Origin: JADJNW01 sp964526645
GTDB taxonomy: Bacteria; Bacteroidota; Bacteroidia; Chitinophagales; Saprospiraceae
Length of the DNA stretch: 64,000 bases
Assembly: GCA_964526645.1 (NCBI GenBank)
Contig: CAZGJN010000011.1
Location: 1 to 64,000, forward strand
Direction: 5' to 3'
The notes beneath the pieces are model-generated. The model saw only the letters and a list, made by a program, of their open reading frames with translations. It was not told the DNA's origin and did no database searches. Positions within the stretch are counted from its first letter, which is position 1. Every line of letters starts with the position of its first letter. Positions 33,766-42,595 of this stretch are shown here, one piece after another. The position numbers and the translations under genes are program-made.

Positions 33766-35532
33766 ATGAAAAATATAGTCCCATTGATTTGCCTTTGCGC
33801 CTTTGCGCTGAGCGCTCAGAGCCAGGGCTGGCAGCAGAAAGTTGATCCTGATTTGCTCGCACAAACGGCTACCGGCAGGGCGGCTGAGTTTATCATCGTA
33901 CTCACAACACAAGCAGACCTGACTCTTGCAAAAAAATTACAAACAAAGGAAGAAAAAGGTACTTTTGTTTTCCAAAAATTACAACAAACTGCGCTTCAAA
34001 CGCAAAAACCCATCCTCCAAATCCTCCTTCAACAAAAAGCGCCGGCACAACCTTTTTTTATTGTAAATGCGATCCTTTCCAAGGGGGATAAACAACTGAT
34101 AAAACAACTGGCTGACCATCCAGATGTGGCACAGATACATTTCAATCCAATGGTTCAGATGGAATATCCTTTCCTGGATAGAAGTACTAACGAAATTCAA
34201 TATCGGGAAGGAATCGAATGGGGTATTGAAAAAATCAAGGCAGATCAGGTTTGGGCATTGGGCTACACGGGGCAAGGCGTAGTAGTGGGCGGTCAGGATA
34301 CGGGCTACGATTGGGAGCACCCGGCTATCAAAGCGAAGTATCGGGGTTGGGATGGGCTTAGCGCCAATCATAATTACCATTGGCATGATGCGATCCACAA
34401 ACTCAATCCAATAAACGGCGATACTACCAATGCTGCACTGAATCCCTGTGGGCTTGATTCCTCCATCCCTTGCGATGATGATAATCACGGCACCCACACC
34501 ATGGGCACTATGGTAGGTGATGATGAAATGGGCAATAGAATCGGGGTGGCACCTGGCGCTCGATGGATTGGGGTGCGCAATATGGAGCGGGGCTGGGGCT
34601 CTCCTGCTACTTACATCGAAGGATTTCAATGGTTTATCGCGCCTACCGATTTGAACAATCAAAACCCTGATCCAAGCAAAGCGCCTCATGTGATCAATAA
34701 CTCTTGGGGTTGCCCACCAGTGGAAGGTTGCAATCCTTTCAATTTCAGCCTGATGAATCAGGTCGTCAATAATGTAAAAGCAGCTGGTATTGTGGTAGTT
34801 ACTTCTGCTGGCAATAGTGGTAGTGGCTGCAATAGCGTCAATACCCCCGCAGCGATTTTTGAAAATAGCTTTTCTATCGGTGCTTCGCGCCAAAACGATA
34901 CGATTGCCGGCTTCAGCAGCAGGGGTACAGTTCTGGTGGATAGCAGCAATCGGCTCAAACCCAATGTGGTAGCGCCCGGAGTAGGCGTTCGATCGGCTAT
35001 TCGAGGCAATGCCTATGCTAATTTCAGCGGTACCAGCATGGCGGGGCCGCATGTGGCAGGCTTAGTAGCACTGCTCATCTCTGCCAATCCAAAGCTGGCA
35101 GGGCAAGTAGAACAAATCGAATCTATCATAGAGGAAACGGCTAAACCTATGCAAAGTGATCAAAATTGCGGCGGGGTTTCCGGTTTAGATACCCCCAACC
35201 CAGTGTATGGTTTTGGGCGAGTGGATGCGCTGGCTGCCGTACAAAAAGCATTGCAACTATCAACGGATGCCGAGGAAGCCACTCAAAATATAGCCGTCGC
35301 TGTATTTCCAAATCCAACCGACGGGCGGCTTACTTTTCAAATAGAAGGGGTTTCGGGCGAAGTCGTATTGTCCTTGTTTAATACAGCCGGTCAGTTGCTA
35401 CAGCAACACCAACTGGAAATGCAAACCGTTTTGCTACAACCAATTGATATACAAAACCTTCCTACGGGAATTTATCTATATCGCCTGAAAAACGGCGGCG
35501 CTATTGCAAGTGGTAGAATCGTGAAAAACTGA
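33766..35532 (+). CDS. secreted subtilisin-like serine protease (S8) with T9SS type A domain
   Basis: 588 residues. Signal peptide 1-20 (A-L-S-A-Q-S), an I9-like propeptide (about 40-125) and the S8 catalytic domain (about 165-495): Asp178 in G-Q-D-T-G, His241 in D-N-H-G-T-H, Asn312 in N-N-S-W-G and Ser424 in F-S-G-T-S-M-A-G-P. The T9SS type A sorting domain lies at about 515-588 (V-F-P-N-P-T-D-G ... G-I-Y-L-Y-R). It probably digests proteins outside the cell or on its surface. There is no operon partner; the upstream 294 bp include a -7-like box. Confidence 0.95.
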   Translation: MKNIVPLICLCAFALSAQSQGWQQKVDPDLLAQTATGRAAEFIIVLTTQADLTLAKKLQTKEEKGTFVFQKLQQTALQTQKPILQILLQQKAPAQPFFIVNAILSKGDKQLIKQLADHPDVAQIHFNPMVQMEYPFLDRSTNEIQYREGIEWGIEKIKADQVWALGYTGQGVVVGGQDTGYDWEHPAIKAKYRGWDGLSANHNYHWHDAIHKLNPINGDTTNAALNPCGLDSSIPCDDDNHGTHTMGTMVGDDEMGNRIGVAPGARWIGVRNMERGWGSPATYIEGFQWFIAPTDLNNQNPDPSKAPHVINNSWGCPPVEGCNPFNFSLMNQVVNNVKAAGIVVVTSAGNSGSGCNSVNTPAAIFENSFSIGASRQNDTIAGFSSRGTVLVDSSNRLKPNVVAPGVGVRSAIRGNAYANFSGTSMAGPHVAGLVALLISANPKLAGQVEQIESIIEETAKPMQSDQNCGGVSGLDTPNPVYGFGRVDALAAVQKALQLSTDAEEATQNIAVAVFPNPTDGRLTFQIEGVSGEVVLSLFNTAGQLLQQHQLEMQTVLLQPIDIQNLPTGIYLYRLKNGGAIASGRIVKN

Positions 35533-35711
35533 GTTGAGTTAGCTTTTAGAAAATATAACAAAAAGCTGGATAGAGGCAATTGGCAAGGTGTGCAGGCGCA
35601 TCCGCGCTTGTAGCCACACCGGAATCTCTTCCTGCTTATAATGCAGTGATGCCATCAATCCCCAGATGCTCCCTAAAAGCACGCTGCTTCTTATGCCAAT
35701 GCGTGATGGAA

Positions 35712-36296
35712 TTAATGATCGAAAAATCCAACATTGAAAGTGAGTGTTAAGTTATTAATTGAATTATATTCATTAAGGTAATCCATAATTTTTATTTCTA
35801 AAGCTGCCAATGTAGCCTCGTGTTCTCCTGGAATCATAATATCTAACCTACTATTATTAAAATTCATTCCATTCCAGCCATTATTCACGACTTGTTTGAG
35901 TTGGTCCAGCCCATTTTTCACACTTTGTTGTATTGAGCTCCAATTATTATGTGGGTTTGCATTTTTAATCGTTTTTAACTGTACTCCCAGTCCATTGAGG
36001 TAAAAATCAATCCGACAATAATCATAAGCTTCAACGGTAGTGCCCAGCGTAAGAAACATTGATTCACCGCTCTACAACCCAAAAACATAGCCGCCAAATT
36101 TATAGAATCTTTCATCAGGTTTTTCAAGTATCCAAGTATTGTATTGTTTATCAGGGCTAAGTCTTAAATAATCAATATTATTATCGGCGTTATCATTTAA
36201 AGTTACTCTTGCATCCATCTCAGTATAGTCGCACTTCCCAAGAAAATCCTGCCATCGTACCGGCGTGGATTTCAATCGTTGGTCTGAAAAATACAT
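35712..36296 (-). pseudogene. nuclease-toxin-like gene split by an in-frame stop
   Basis: Two frames in the same phase, 74 codons (36296-36072) and, after a TAG at 36074-36072 and four more codons, an ATG at 36059 for 115 codons. Read through, the join gives F-G-L, stop, S-G-E-S-M-F. The second part has a PD-(D/E)xK-like pattern: G-E, then R-I-D-F-Y-L-N-G and V-Q-L-K-T with Gln in the QxK place, and a C-terminal helix region. The first part (W-I-L-E-K-P-D-E-R-F-Y-K-F-G-G-Y-V) resembles the C-terminal tip regions of polymorphic toxins. A decayed toxin fragment or two separate small genes are both possible. I see no cognate immunity gene. Confidence 0.5.
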
Positions 36297-36327
36297 TAAC
36301 TAAAAAATCAAGTTTATATAAGTTCAA

Positions 36328-36359
36328 TTTGTGTACATAGGGGCTTTTGTTTAGTTTTG
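36328..36359 (+). promoter_or_regulatory. Bacteroidota-type promoter of the helicase gene
   Basis: TTTG (36328-36331), 20 bp, then TAGTTTTG (36352-36359) fit the -33 TTTG / -7 TAnnTTTG consensus very well. Transcription would begin near 36366, about 10 bases before the TTG start of the helicase gene, which leaves a short leader. The site is in the divergent region between the helicase gene and the nuclease-like gene on the minus strand. Confidence 0.65.
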
Positions 36360-36375
36360 TTGAAAAACATGTAAC

Positions 36376-38823
36376 TTGAACTACCAGTCGAATCCCCAAT
36401 TAGAGCTTGCTTTTGAATATGTGAGCAATACGAACAAAAATATCTTCCTGACGGGCAAGGCGGGGACGGGTAAAACCACTTTTTTGCAAAAGCTAAAGCA
36501 AACATCCATCAAGCGCATGGCAGTGGTAGCGCCTACGGGTGTGGCGGCGATCAATGCCGGGGGCATGACGATTCACTCTTTTTTCCAACTCCCATTTGGT
36601 TTGTTTTTGCCTGAATATGCGCAGGAAGCTGCCCGACAACGGCGCTTCTCGGGCGAGAAAATCCGGTTGATTCAAAGTCTTGATTTACTGGTCATTGACG
36701 AAATCAGCATGGTGCGCGCCGATCTGCTCGATGCAGTGGATGATGTGCTGCGTCGCTACAAAGACCGGCAGCGTGCTTTTGGTGGGGTGCAATTGTTGAT
36801 GATTGGCGATTTACATCAATTGCCCCCGGTGGTGAAGGACAAAGACTGGGAGTTGCTGCGTACACATTACGACACACCTTATTTTTTCAGTAGCAAAGCT
36901 TTGCAGCAAAGCGATCCGGTTGCCATCGAATTGAAACATATTTTCCGCCAAAGCGATCCGTTTTTTATAGAATTGCTCAACAAAGTGCGCGACAACCAAC
37001 TCGATGCAAGTGTTTTAGAGCAATTAAACAGTCGCTATATCCCTGATTTTCAGGCTGCTGAAGGGGAAGCTTATATCACGCTGACTTCTCATAACGCATC
37101 TGCACAAGCCATCAATACAGAAAACTTATCCAGAATTCAAGCGGATTCTCACTTTTTTAAAGCGGAGGTGTTTGGCGATTTTCCGGAACACGCCTATCCG
37201 ACCGACAAGGTATTGGAATTAAAAACAGGTGCGCAGGTCATGTTTGTCAAAAATGATATTTCCCGCGAGAAGCGTTATTACAATGGCAAAATTGGGCAAA
37301 TCGAACACATCAAGCGGGATGTCATTTATATCAAATGCCCCGATGACGATGAGCTGATTGGCGTGTCGCCGGTAGAATGGACGAATGTAAAATACCACCT
37401 GAACGAAGCGACCAAAGAAGTTTCGGAAAATGTCATCGGCAGTTTCGTGCAATACCCGCTGCGCCTGGCTTGGGCGATCACGATTCACAAAAGCCAGGGT
37501 TTGACCTTTGAGCGGGCGATCATTGACGCGCAGTTGGCCTTTGCACATGGGCAGGTGTACGTGGCGCTGAGTCGTTGCAAGCGGTTTGAAGGGATTGTGC
37601 TGCGTTCGCCCATCGTTTATTCCAGCGTAAAAACGGATGCGCAGGTCAAAAATTACACCGAAGCCGCCGACCAAAACACGCCCGACGAAGCGCACCTGCA
37701 CCAATCCAAACGCGATTTTCAGCAAGCTTTGATACGGGAATTGTTTGATTTTAATGTTTTGAAACGGTATTTTGAGCAAATGAATCGGGTGTTTCTCACC
37801 CACGAAAATACCCTCCACGCTGATGCTTTTCAGTTTTTTAAAGGGTTAAAAGTACAAGCTGAAACCCATGTTTTTTCGGTAGCCGAGAAATTTAAAGTAC
37901 AATTGCAAAGCTATTTTGCCCATCCTGATTTGCCAGAAGAAAAAAAAGACTTGCAGGAACGCATTCAAAAAGCCTGTGCCTGGTTTCTGGAAAAAATTGG
38001 CAAAGGATTATTGCCAGAATGCAGAAATCTCTCCATCCTCACCGATAATAAAGCCGTACAAAAAGCAGCGAGCGAGGCACTGGAAAACCTGCAACGCGAG
38101 TTGTTTACTAAAAATGCTTGCCTGGCTGCCATTCAAAATGGCTTTTCTACTCGTGCCTACCTGCGCGCCAAAGCCGATGCCCAGTTGGATTTCAAAGCTA
38201 CTTTGGTTGCCGCTCCACTCGCCGCCGGATTCGCCCATGCGCCCAAAAATGCCACGCATCCTGAATTGTACGTTTTGCTGAAAAAATGGCGCGATGACAC
38301 CGCCGCTGCCAGTGATGTAGAGCCTTATCTGGTGTTGCCCACCAAATCGCTGCTTGAACTCGTCGAGTTACTACCTGCCAATCTGGCTGCCTTAAAAAAA
38401 GTGAAAGGCATCGGTGAAGCCAAAAGTAAGCGCTACGGCACGGAGATTTTGGAAATGATTCAGGATTATTGCATTGCAAAAGGGCTGGAAGGCAAGCAGC
38501 TATCTTTGACAGAACCTACCAAAAAAGTAAAAATAGATACCAAAAAACTCAGTTTTGATTTATTTAAAGCTGGCAAAAGCATTGCAGAAATCGCCCAGGA
38601 GCGCGGACTTACGACTTCTACCATCGAAGGACATTTAGGACATTACATTGAGGCGGGCGAATTGGATATTTTTGATGTAATGGAAAAAGAAAAAGTAAAT
38701 AAAATTGCAGCATTTGTAAAGGAAAATCCTACCGAACAACTCAGCCCGATTAAAGAACACTTCGGCGATGCCTATTCTTATGGCGAGATCAAAATGGCTT
38801 TGTATTATTTGAAAAAAGCATGA
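36376..38823 (+). CDS. Pif1-like helicase with C-terminal HRDC and HTH_40 domains
   Basis: 815 residues from a TTG. Helicase part about 1-410: Walker A G-K-A-G-T-G-K-T near 27-34, V-A-P-T-G-V-A-A-I-N-A-G-G, Walker B I-D-E-I-S-M near 108-113, G-D-L-H-Q-L-P-P near 141-148, and the UvrD_C_2 segment H-K-S-Q-G-L-T-F with Y-V-A-L-S-R-C near 373-400, as in the Pif1/RecD2 group. A helical middle part follows, then HRDC at about 620-700 (K-G-I-G-E-A-K-S-K-R-Y-G) and an HTH_40 (RPD) domain at the end (G-K-S-I-A-E-I-A-Q-E-R-G-L). HRDC and HTH_40 are RecQ modules. It probably unwinds DNA 5'-3' in replication or repair. Confidence 0.9.
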   Translation: MNYQSNPQLELAFEYVSNTNKNIFLTGKAGTGKTTFLQKLKQTSIKRMAVVAPTGVAAINAGGMTIHSFFQLPFGLFLPEYAQEAARQRRFSGEKIRLIQSLDLLVIDEISMVRADLLDAVDDVLRRYKDRQRAFGGVQLLMIGDLHQLPPVVKDKDWELLRTHYDTPYFFSSKALQQSDPVAIELKHIFRQSDPFFIELLNKVRDNQLDASVLEQLNSRYIPDFQAAEGEAYITLTSHNASAQAINTENLSRIQADSHFFKAEVFGDFPEHAYPTDKVLELKTGAQVMFVKNDISREKRYYNGKIGQIEHIKRDVIYIKCPDDDELIGVSPVEWTNVKYHLNEATKEVSENVIGSFVQYPLRLAWAITIHKSQGLTFERAIIDAQLAFAHGQVYVALSRCKRFEGIVLRSPIVYSSVKTDAQVKNYTEAADQNTPDEAHLHQSKRDFQQALIRELFDFNVLKRYFEQMNRVFLTHENTLHADAFQFFKGLKVQAETHVFSVAEKFKVQLQSYFAHPDLPEEKKDLQERIQKACAWFLEKIGKGLLPECRNLSILTDNKAVQKAASEALENLQRELFTKNACLAAIQNGFSTRAYLRAKADAQLDFKATLVAAPLAAGFAHAPKNATHPELYVLLKKWRDDTAAASDVEPYLVLPTKSLLELVELLPANLAALKKVKGIGEAKSKRYGTEILEMIQDYCIAKGLEGKQLSLTEPTKKVKIDTKKLSFDLFKAGKSIAEIAQERGLTTSTIEGHLGHYIEAGELDIFDVMEKEKVNKIAAFVKENPTEQLSPIKEHFGDAYSYGEIKMALYYLKKA

Positions 38824-38829
38824 AGTCCC

Positions 38830-39606
38830 TCAGCAAGAATCCCAGTTGTACAATACTTTTGAAAAATCGCGGCGGGCTAAGTCTTCCAAGCGAATGAAAA
38901 AATTGGCAAGCCCCATATCGCCCCACAGGCAGTCCATAGCATCATCAGAATCCAATTGAAATAAAAGCTCCAGCATATCTTCGGGCTTGCGCGGGTCCTC
39001 CTGTGCAAAATCGGGGTAGCCTCCGAGTTTGTGCCCCTTCGTACTTGCCAATGCCGTATATAATCGGAATACTTCCCACTCGTCCTCCCCGAATTGCTCA
39101 AAGAAACTTTCGCCAAAGGTAGCCTCAAAGCGATAATCATCCGTAGGTAAAAACTCATGCCCTGGCTCAAAAAGCAGTGTATAGGAAGCCCCAGCAGGTA
39201 ATGGTAGCGCTCCATATTGCCGCAAAAAAGTAAAATCGTTGATGAGTGCCGCTGCCTCTTGGATAGGCTCTTGGAAAAACAGTACCCGAAAATTATTCTG
39301 ATCGTAAGGATTCAAGGGATTCATTCCCAAAGCCTCATCATCAAAAATATAGAATTGCAAAATGCCTTTGGAAGGGAACAAGGGCAGCGGCGGGGTCTCT
39401 TCAAAATTGAATTGCGCCAGAAAAAACAACTGTGCCCCGTCGGCGTTTACGGGGAAGGCAACATCCTTTGGCAAATAAGGTATCCCGCCAATTTTACTTT
39501 GCCAAAGCAAGGCCGGGGGCGTTTGCTGTGGAATGATTTTTATACAAGCCTTCTGCGTAGCGCTGATTTGAGATTCAAAAGGGACGAGTTCTTCCGGCAA
39601 TGGCAT
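38830..39606 (-). CDS. DUF1963 (YwqG-like) protein
   Basis: 258 residues with the DUF1963 pattern: S-K-I-G-G-I-P-Y-L-P near 37-46, F-L-A-Q-F-N-F-E near 62-69, G-I-L-Q-F-Y-I near 81-87, then a G-H-K-L-G-G-Y-P-D-F-A-Q motif near 190-201 and L-L-F-Q-L-D-S-D-D near 213-221. The fold is shared with the YwqG protein of Bacillus, whose role is not known; members are common next to toxins of Gram-negative bacteria. Cytoplasmic, no signal peptide. The gene converges with the helicase gene, with 6 bp between stops. Confidence 0.85.
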   Translation of the reverse strand: MPLPEELVPFESQISATQKACIKIIPQQTPPALLWQSKIGGIPYLPKDVAFPVNADGAQLFFLAQFNFEETPPLPLFPSKGILQFYIFDDEALGMNPLNPYDQNNFRVLFFQEPIQEAAALINDFTFLRQYGALPLPAGASYTLLFEPGHEFLPTDDYRFEATFGESFFEQFGEDEWEVFRLYTALASTKGHKLGGYPDFAQEDPRKPEDMLELLFQLDSDDAMDCLWGDMGLANFFIRLEDLARRDFSKVLYNWDSC

Positions 39607-39721
39607 GGTAATTTTGTATTGTAGCGTAAAAATACATTTCTATGCCGTTTTTATGGGGTTTAGCTACAGAAGTTTTCAAAAACCAACAGGGTTTGAGGAA
39701 AAAATCCCGAACTTCGCGGTT

Positions 39722-40144
39722 ATGCCTGATTTTACCTTCCACCGAGGAGAAAGACTCAAGAGCCGCAAGACCATTGAACGCTTGTTCAAAGAAGGCAATT
39801 CTTTTGCTCAATATCCGCTGCGCGTGGTGTGGGTCGTGCGGGAAGAAAGCCAAAGCGATTTTCCGGTACAGTTTGCGCTGAGTGTATCCAAAAAAAAATT
39901 CAAGCGTGCGGTGGATCGCAATCGAATTCGGCGCTTGGTGCGCGAAGCCTATCGGCTGAATAAAGCTCTGTTGTATGAGAAGCTGCGTGCAGAAAAGGCA
40001 ATTGATCAGGAAAAAGTAAGTAAGCAAATCGCCCTGATGGTCATTTATACCAGCTCGAAAATATTGACTTTTGCTGAAATTGAAAAATCCATGCGGGAAT
40101 TGCTGCGCCGATTTGTAAAAAAACACCTTGTAAACAACCAATAG
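39722..40144 (+). CDS. rnpA: ribonuclease P protein component
   Basis: ATG at 39722 gives 140 residues, the usual RnpA size; the long frame to 39605 is not conserved-looking. The RNase P protein signature is present: basic R-N-R-I-R-R-L-V-R-E-A-Y-R near 64-76 and a preceding S-V-S-K-K-K-F-K-R-A-V-D. RnpA supports the catalytic RNA that matures tRNA 5' ends. The ribosomal protein gene rpmH, which usually lies just before rnpA, is not present; a DUF1963 gene is there instead. The start of the next gene is 57 bp downstream. Confidence 0.92.
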   Translation: MPDFTFHRGERLKSRKTIERLFKEGNSFAQYPLRVVWVVREESQSDFPVQFALSVSKKKFKRAVDRNRIRRLVREAYRLNKALLYEKLRAEKAIDQEKVSKQIALMVIYTSSKILTFAEIEKSMRELLRRFVKKHLVNNQ

Positions 40145-40201
40145 CGCTTAAAACTACTCTATTTTTAGCCTGCATATTCTATTAACAGACAACCTAAGCT
40201 C

Positions 40202-40717
40202 ATGCGAATCCTTAGCATCTTGCTGTTTTTAGTACTCTTCATTACCCCTGGTAGTGCTCAAAAAGTATTGCAAATGGAAAAATACGGTAGGGTAAAAACT
40301 AAAAAAATATACATCGGATCAGGCATCACTTATCGGCTGAAAGGGGATGATAGCTGGTATAGCGCTGTGATAGAAGACTTTGATCTGGAGCATAATTGGA
40401 TCGTACTAAAAGACCGCTACCTGCCGCTTGATAGCATTGATGCCTTGCGCAAAGACCGGCAGGGGGCGCGTCGGCTTGGCACACAGCTTTTTTGGTTTGG
40501 CGCGGGCTGGTCCACCTTCGCGCTCCTCGGCACTGCTACCGATGGCGAGCCTTCCACGCGATACCGCTGGTCGGACGCTATCGTCACCGGTACAGCTTGG
40601 CTGGCAGGGCTGGTTGTGCCCAGGTTTTTCAAATACCGCATATACAAAATGGGCAAAAAACGCCGCCTGCGTTTACTCGATCTTACTTTTCAAAAAGGCG
40701 CGCCGATAAAAGCTTAA
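40202..40717 (+). CDS. secreted or envelope hypothetical protein
   Basis: 171 residues with a signal peptide (M-R-I-L-S-I-L-L-F-L-V-L-F-I, cut near A-Q at 19-20), a beta-rich region (V-L-Q-M-E-K-Y-G-R-V-K-T-K-K, then I-V-L-K-D-R-Y-L-P-L-D), two moderately hydrophobic helices (about 97-115 and 129-145) and a basic C-terminus. It follows rnpA by 57 bp on the same strand. No family recognised. The layout of two helices after a beta domain suggests attachment to the inner membrane. Confidence 0.7.
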   Translation: MRILSILLFLVLFITPGSAQKVLQMEKYGRVKTKKIYIGSGITYRLKGDDSWYSAVIEDFDLEHNWIVLKDRYLPLDSIDALRKDRQGARRLGTQLFWFGAGWSTFALLGTATDGEPSTRYRWSDAIVTGTAWLAGLVVPRFFKYRIYKMGKKRRLRLLDLTFQKGAPIKA

Positions 40718-40770
40718 TATATAGTTTACATGGAGATTTGTAAAATTGTGGTACACAAAACCCAAGCACA

Positions 40771-41490
40771 ATGAGTTATTACAAAGTGATTGATGGAGTC
40801 AAATACGACCGCCGTTTGCTGGAATTTGCAGAAAGCCTCACCCAGGGCAAAGGCGATGGGCGCATTTCTCAGGAAGATGCCGAGCAAATTTTGGAAATTG
40901 CCCAAGATGCTAGGCTTCTCACCCCTATAGAATATCGAACATTGCAATATATTTTAGACAACATGAAATTTACAGAAAAAGCGGCTCAATGGCTGCGCGA
41001 GCAGCTGAATACGAAAAGTCCTTTTGAACGATTACTCAACAGCATCGTACGCGAAGGCTTTGGACTGAAAAACTTGCGACTCAACATTGACGAAGCAGAA
41101 GTGAACCGCCAAATGAATGCTTTTGCCAACCCTGTTGGTTTTCCGCTGGCACTGCGCGAGATGATCAATCATTTTATCAATGGCGGCGATAGCTCTACAT
41201 CGGTACGCGACATTGCTTATCTGGAAAAAGGTATTGATTTTGAAGACATGGAAGCCAGTCGCCCCAAAATTAAAGCATTGATTGATGAAGGAACCTTACA
41301 GCTTTTCCCGATTGAATACCTGGAGCTTATTCAAAACGGGCAACTCGATTTCAAGTTTCCGATTTTTGAACAACCGATCAACGAATACTGGGCATTTGGA
41401 TTGACGACCCCCGCTTTTCCGGGCTACTATTTTATTGGTTTTGTCAACCGCGAAGACTGGTATGATGTCTATCACACGGGCTATCAATAA
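40771..41490 (+). CDS. hypothetical protein with EF-hand-like start
   Basis: 239 residues, soluble, no signal peptide. Near 26-37 the sequence G-K-G-D-G-R-I-S-Q-E-D-A looks like a single EF-hand loop with one of the usual acidic positions missing. A helical part follows (about 40-130), then a beta-rich C-terminal part with many aromatics (Y-W-A-F-G-L-T-T-P-A-F-P-G-Y-Y). I know no family. It is followed by an intergenic stretch with two palindromes. Function unknown; calcium binding is only a suggestion. Confidence 0.7.
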   Translation: MSYYKVIDGVKYDRRLLEFAESLTQGKGDGRISQEDAEQILEIAQDARLLTPIEYRTLQYILDNMKFTEKAAQWLREQLNTKSPFERLLNSIVREGFGLKNLRLNIDEAEVNRQMNAFANPVGFPLALREMINHFINGGDSSTSVRDIAYLEKGIDFEDMEASRPKIKALIDEGTLQLFPIEYLELIQNGQLDFKFPIFEQPINEYWAFGLTTPAFPGYYFIGFVNREDWYDVYHTGYQ

Positions 41491-41859
41491 AAAGGGCTTG
41501 GTCAAATCGGTTGTTTTGTCTTTCAGATTTTGCAAATCCCAAAGATTTACAAAATCTTCTCCTGCCAAAAAAGTTAAGGCTGCGCTTGGGGTACCGGGCA
41601 GCCTTAGTGTTTGGATTGAGCAATGAGAGCGCCCAACTGAAGGAAAACATGGTTGTTCGGGGTTAACAGAGTGTCGTTCTTGAGGTTTTCATCATTCTTC
41701 CCTTTTGATACTACAAAGATAAAGCAGCGTAGCTTTTTGCGCTACTACTAATATTGGCAGGTATGGCGGGTATAGAGGAGAAGGACCTAACAGGAAGCTG
41801 GGTGAAATATAAGCAACAGGAACACTGCCTAATTTTAAAACCAATACAACTTTGTCTCA
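41491..41859. other. 369-bp intergenic stretch with two inverted repeats
   Basis: AGATTTTGCAAATC and GATTTACAAAATCT (41525-41557) pair at 13 of 14 places around a CCAAA loop, close after the stop of the gene at 40771. A second stem, TAAGGCTGC / GCAGCCTTA (41575-41583 and 41598-41606, 9 bp), follows. Neither is followed by a clear T-run on the plus strand. The remaining 250 bp, between these and the stop of the gene at 41860, contain no credible frame. Confidence 0.6.
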
Positions 41860-42588
41860 TCATCCATTTGGTAGGGGCAGGTACTTAGCGTACCGAGCTT
41901 GCCAAAAACCAATAGCCATCAAAATTTGACCGATAATCAAAAAACTGTTTTTTACAATTGATAAAATAACAAACATTCGATAGTCTTCCTCGTGTGTAAT
42001 ATCACCTACAAAAAACAAAAAGAATCCTATTAAATAGGGTATAATAACGGCTATGCTTAACCAAAAATAAGGGTTTTTATTAATTGGCAGTGTTAGATAA
42101 GATTTGTATAAGTACCACAAGTAAAAAGCAGCTATACTAAAAGTAAATATAGCAGTCGCATTAGGATTAAACTTACCAAAATCTTGATAGCCTTCAATAA
42201 ATAAATAATTAACCACAACTGCGATAAAAAGAAATATAGCAACTCTGTTAATCAATTTTCCATACTTTTGAGGAATCAAAAGATAATAAAACCAGCCAAG
42301 AAAAATAATATTATTCACTTGATAAAGAATAGATAAAAAGCTAGTATCGTCAATCCCCCAATATGTCAAGTAAGGTTCTATCTGTTTATAGTATTTTACT
42401 GCAAAATAATAAAAGGTATTTTCTAAGAGATTAAATAAAAGAGAGATTATTCGGTATAACAAAAATATCTTAAGTGGCTTATTTAGATGTTTAAGCTGAA
42501 TGATAGCTGCTATGATCGGAATTATCATAGCAGCTATTAGTATTTTGCCAAAAGTAATAAAAAGTGTATGAAGATTGGCTTCTGTCAT
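41860..42588 (-). CDS. polytopic membrane protein, last gene of the kinase-protease unit
   Basis: 242 residues with seven to eight membrane helices (about 12-31, 40-60, 85-103, 110-130, 145-165, 175-195, 210-235), rich in Ile, Leu, Tyr and Phe. I recognise no family; the pattern of paired helices with polar Y-W-G-I-D between them could be a seven-helix receptor-like or a transporter-like protein. It starts 7 bp after the small gene at 42596 and is A/T-rich. Its place at the end of a unit that begins with a sensor kinase suggests a membrane partner in the same response. Confidence 0.75.
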   Translation of the reverse strand: MTEANLHTLFITFGKILIAAMIIPIIAAIIQLKHLNKPLKIFLLYRIISLLFNLLENTFYYFAVKYYKQIEPYLTYWGIDDTSFLSILYQVNNIIFLGWFYYLLIPQKYGKLINRVAIFLFIAVVVNYLFIEGYQDFGKFNPNATAIFTFSIAAFYLWYLYKSYLTLPINKNPYFWLSIAVIIPYLIGFFLFFVGDITHEEDYRMFVILSIVKNSFLIIGQILMAIGFWQARYAKYLPLPNG

Positions 42589-42595
42589 ATTTCAT

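Noticed and set aside
33979..35052. A 357-codon frame on the minus strand
   Set aside because: It is antisense to the subtilase gene, whose catalytic motifs prove the plus frame. The antisense product is rich in His, Arg and Ile without any domain.
35539..35705. A further gene on the minus strand between the subtilase and the split nuclease gene
   Set aside because: The longest frame has about 55 codons with no proper start and no recognised domain; it looks like leftover sequence, so it is mentioned only in a finding.
37219..37818. A 199-codon minus-strand frame
   Set aside because: Lies within the helicase gene, antisense to its UvrD_C_2 motifs.
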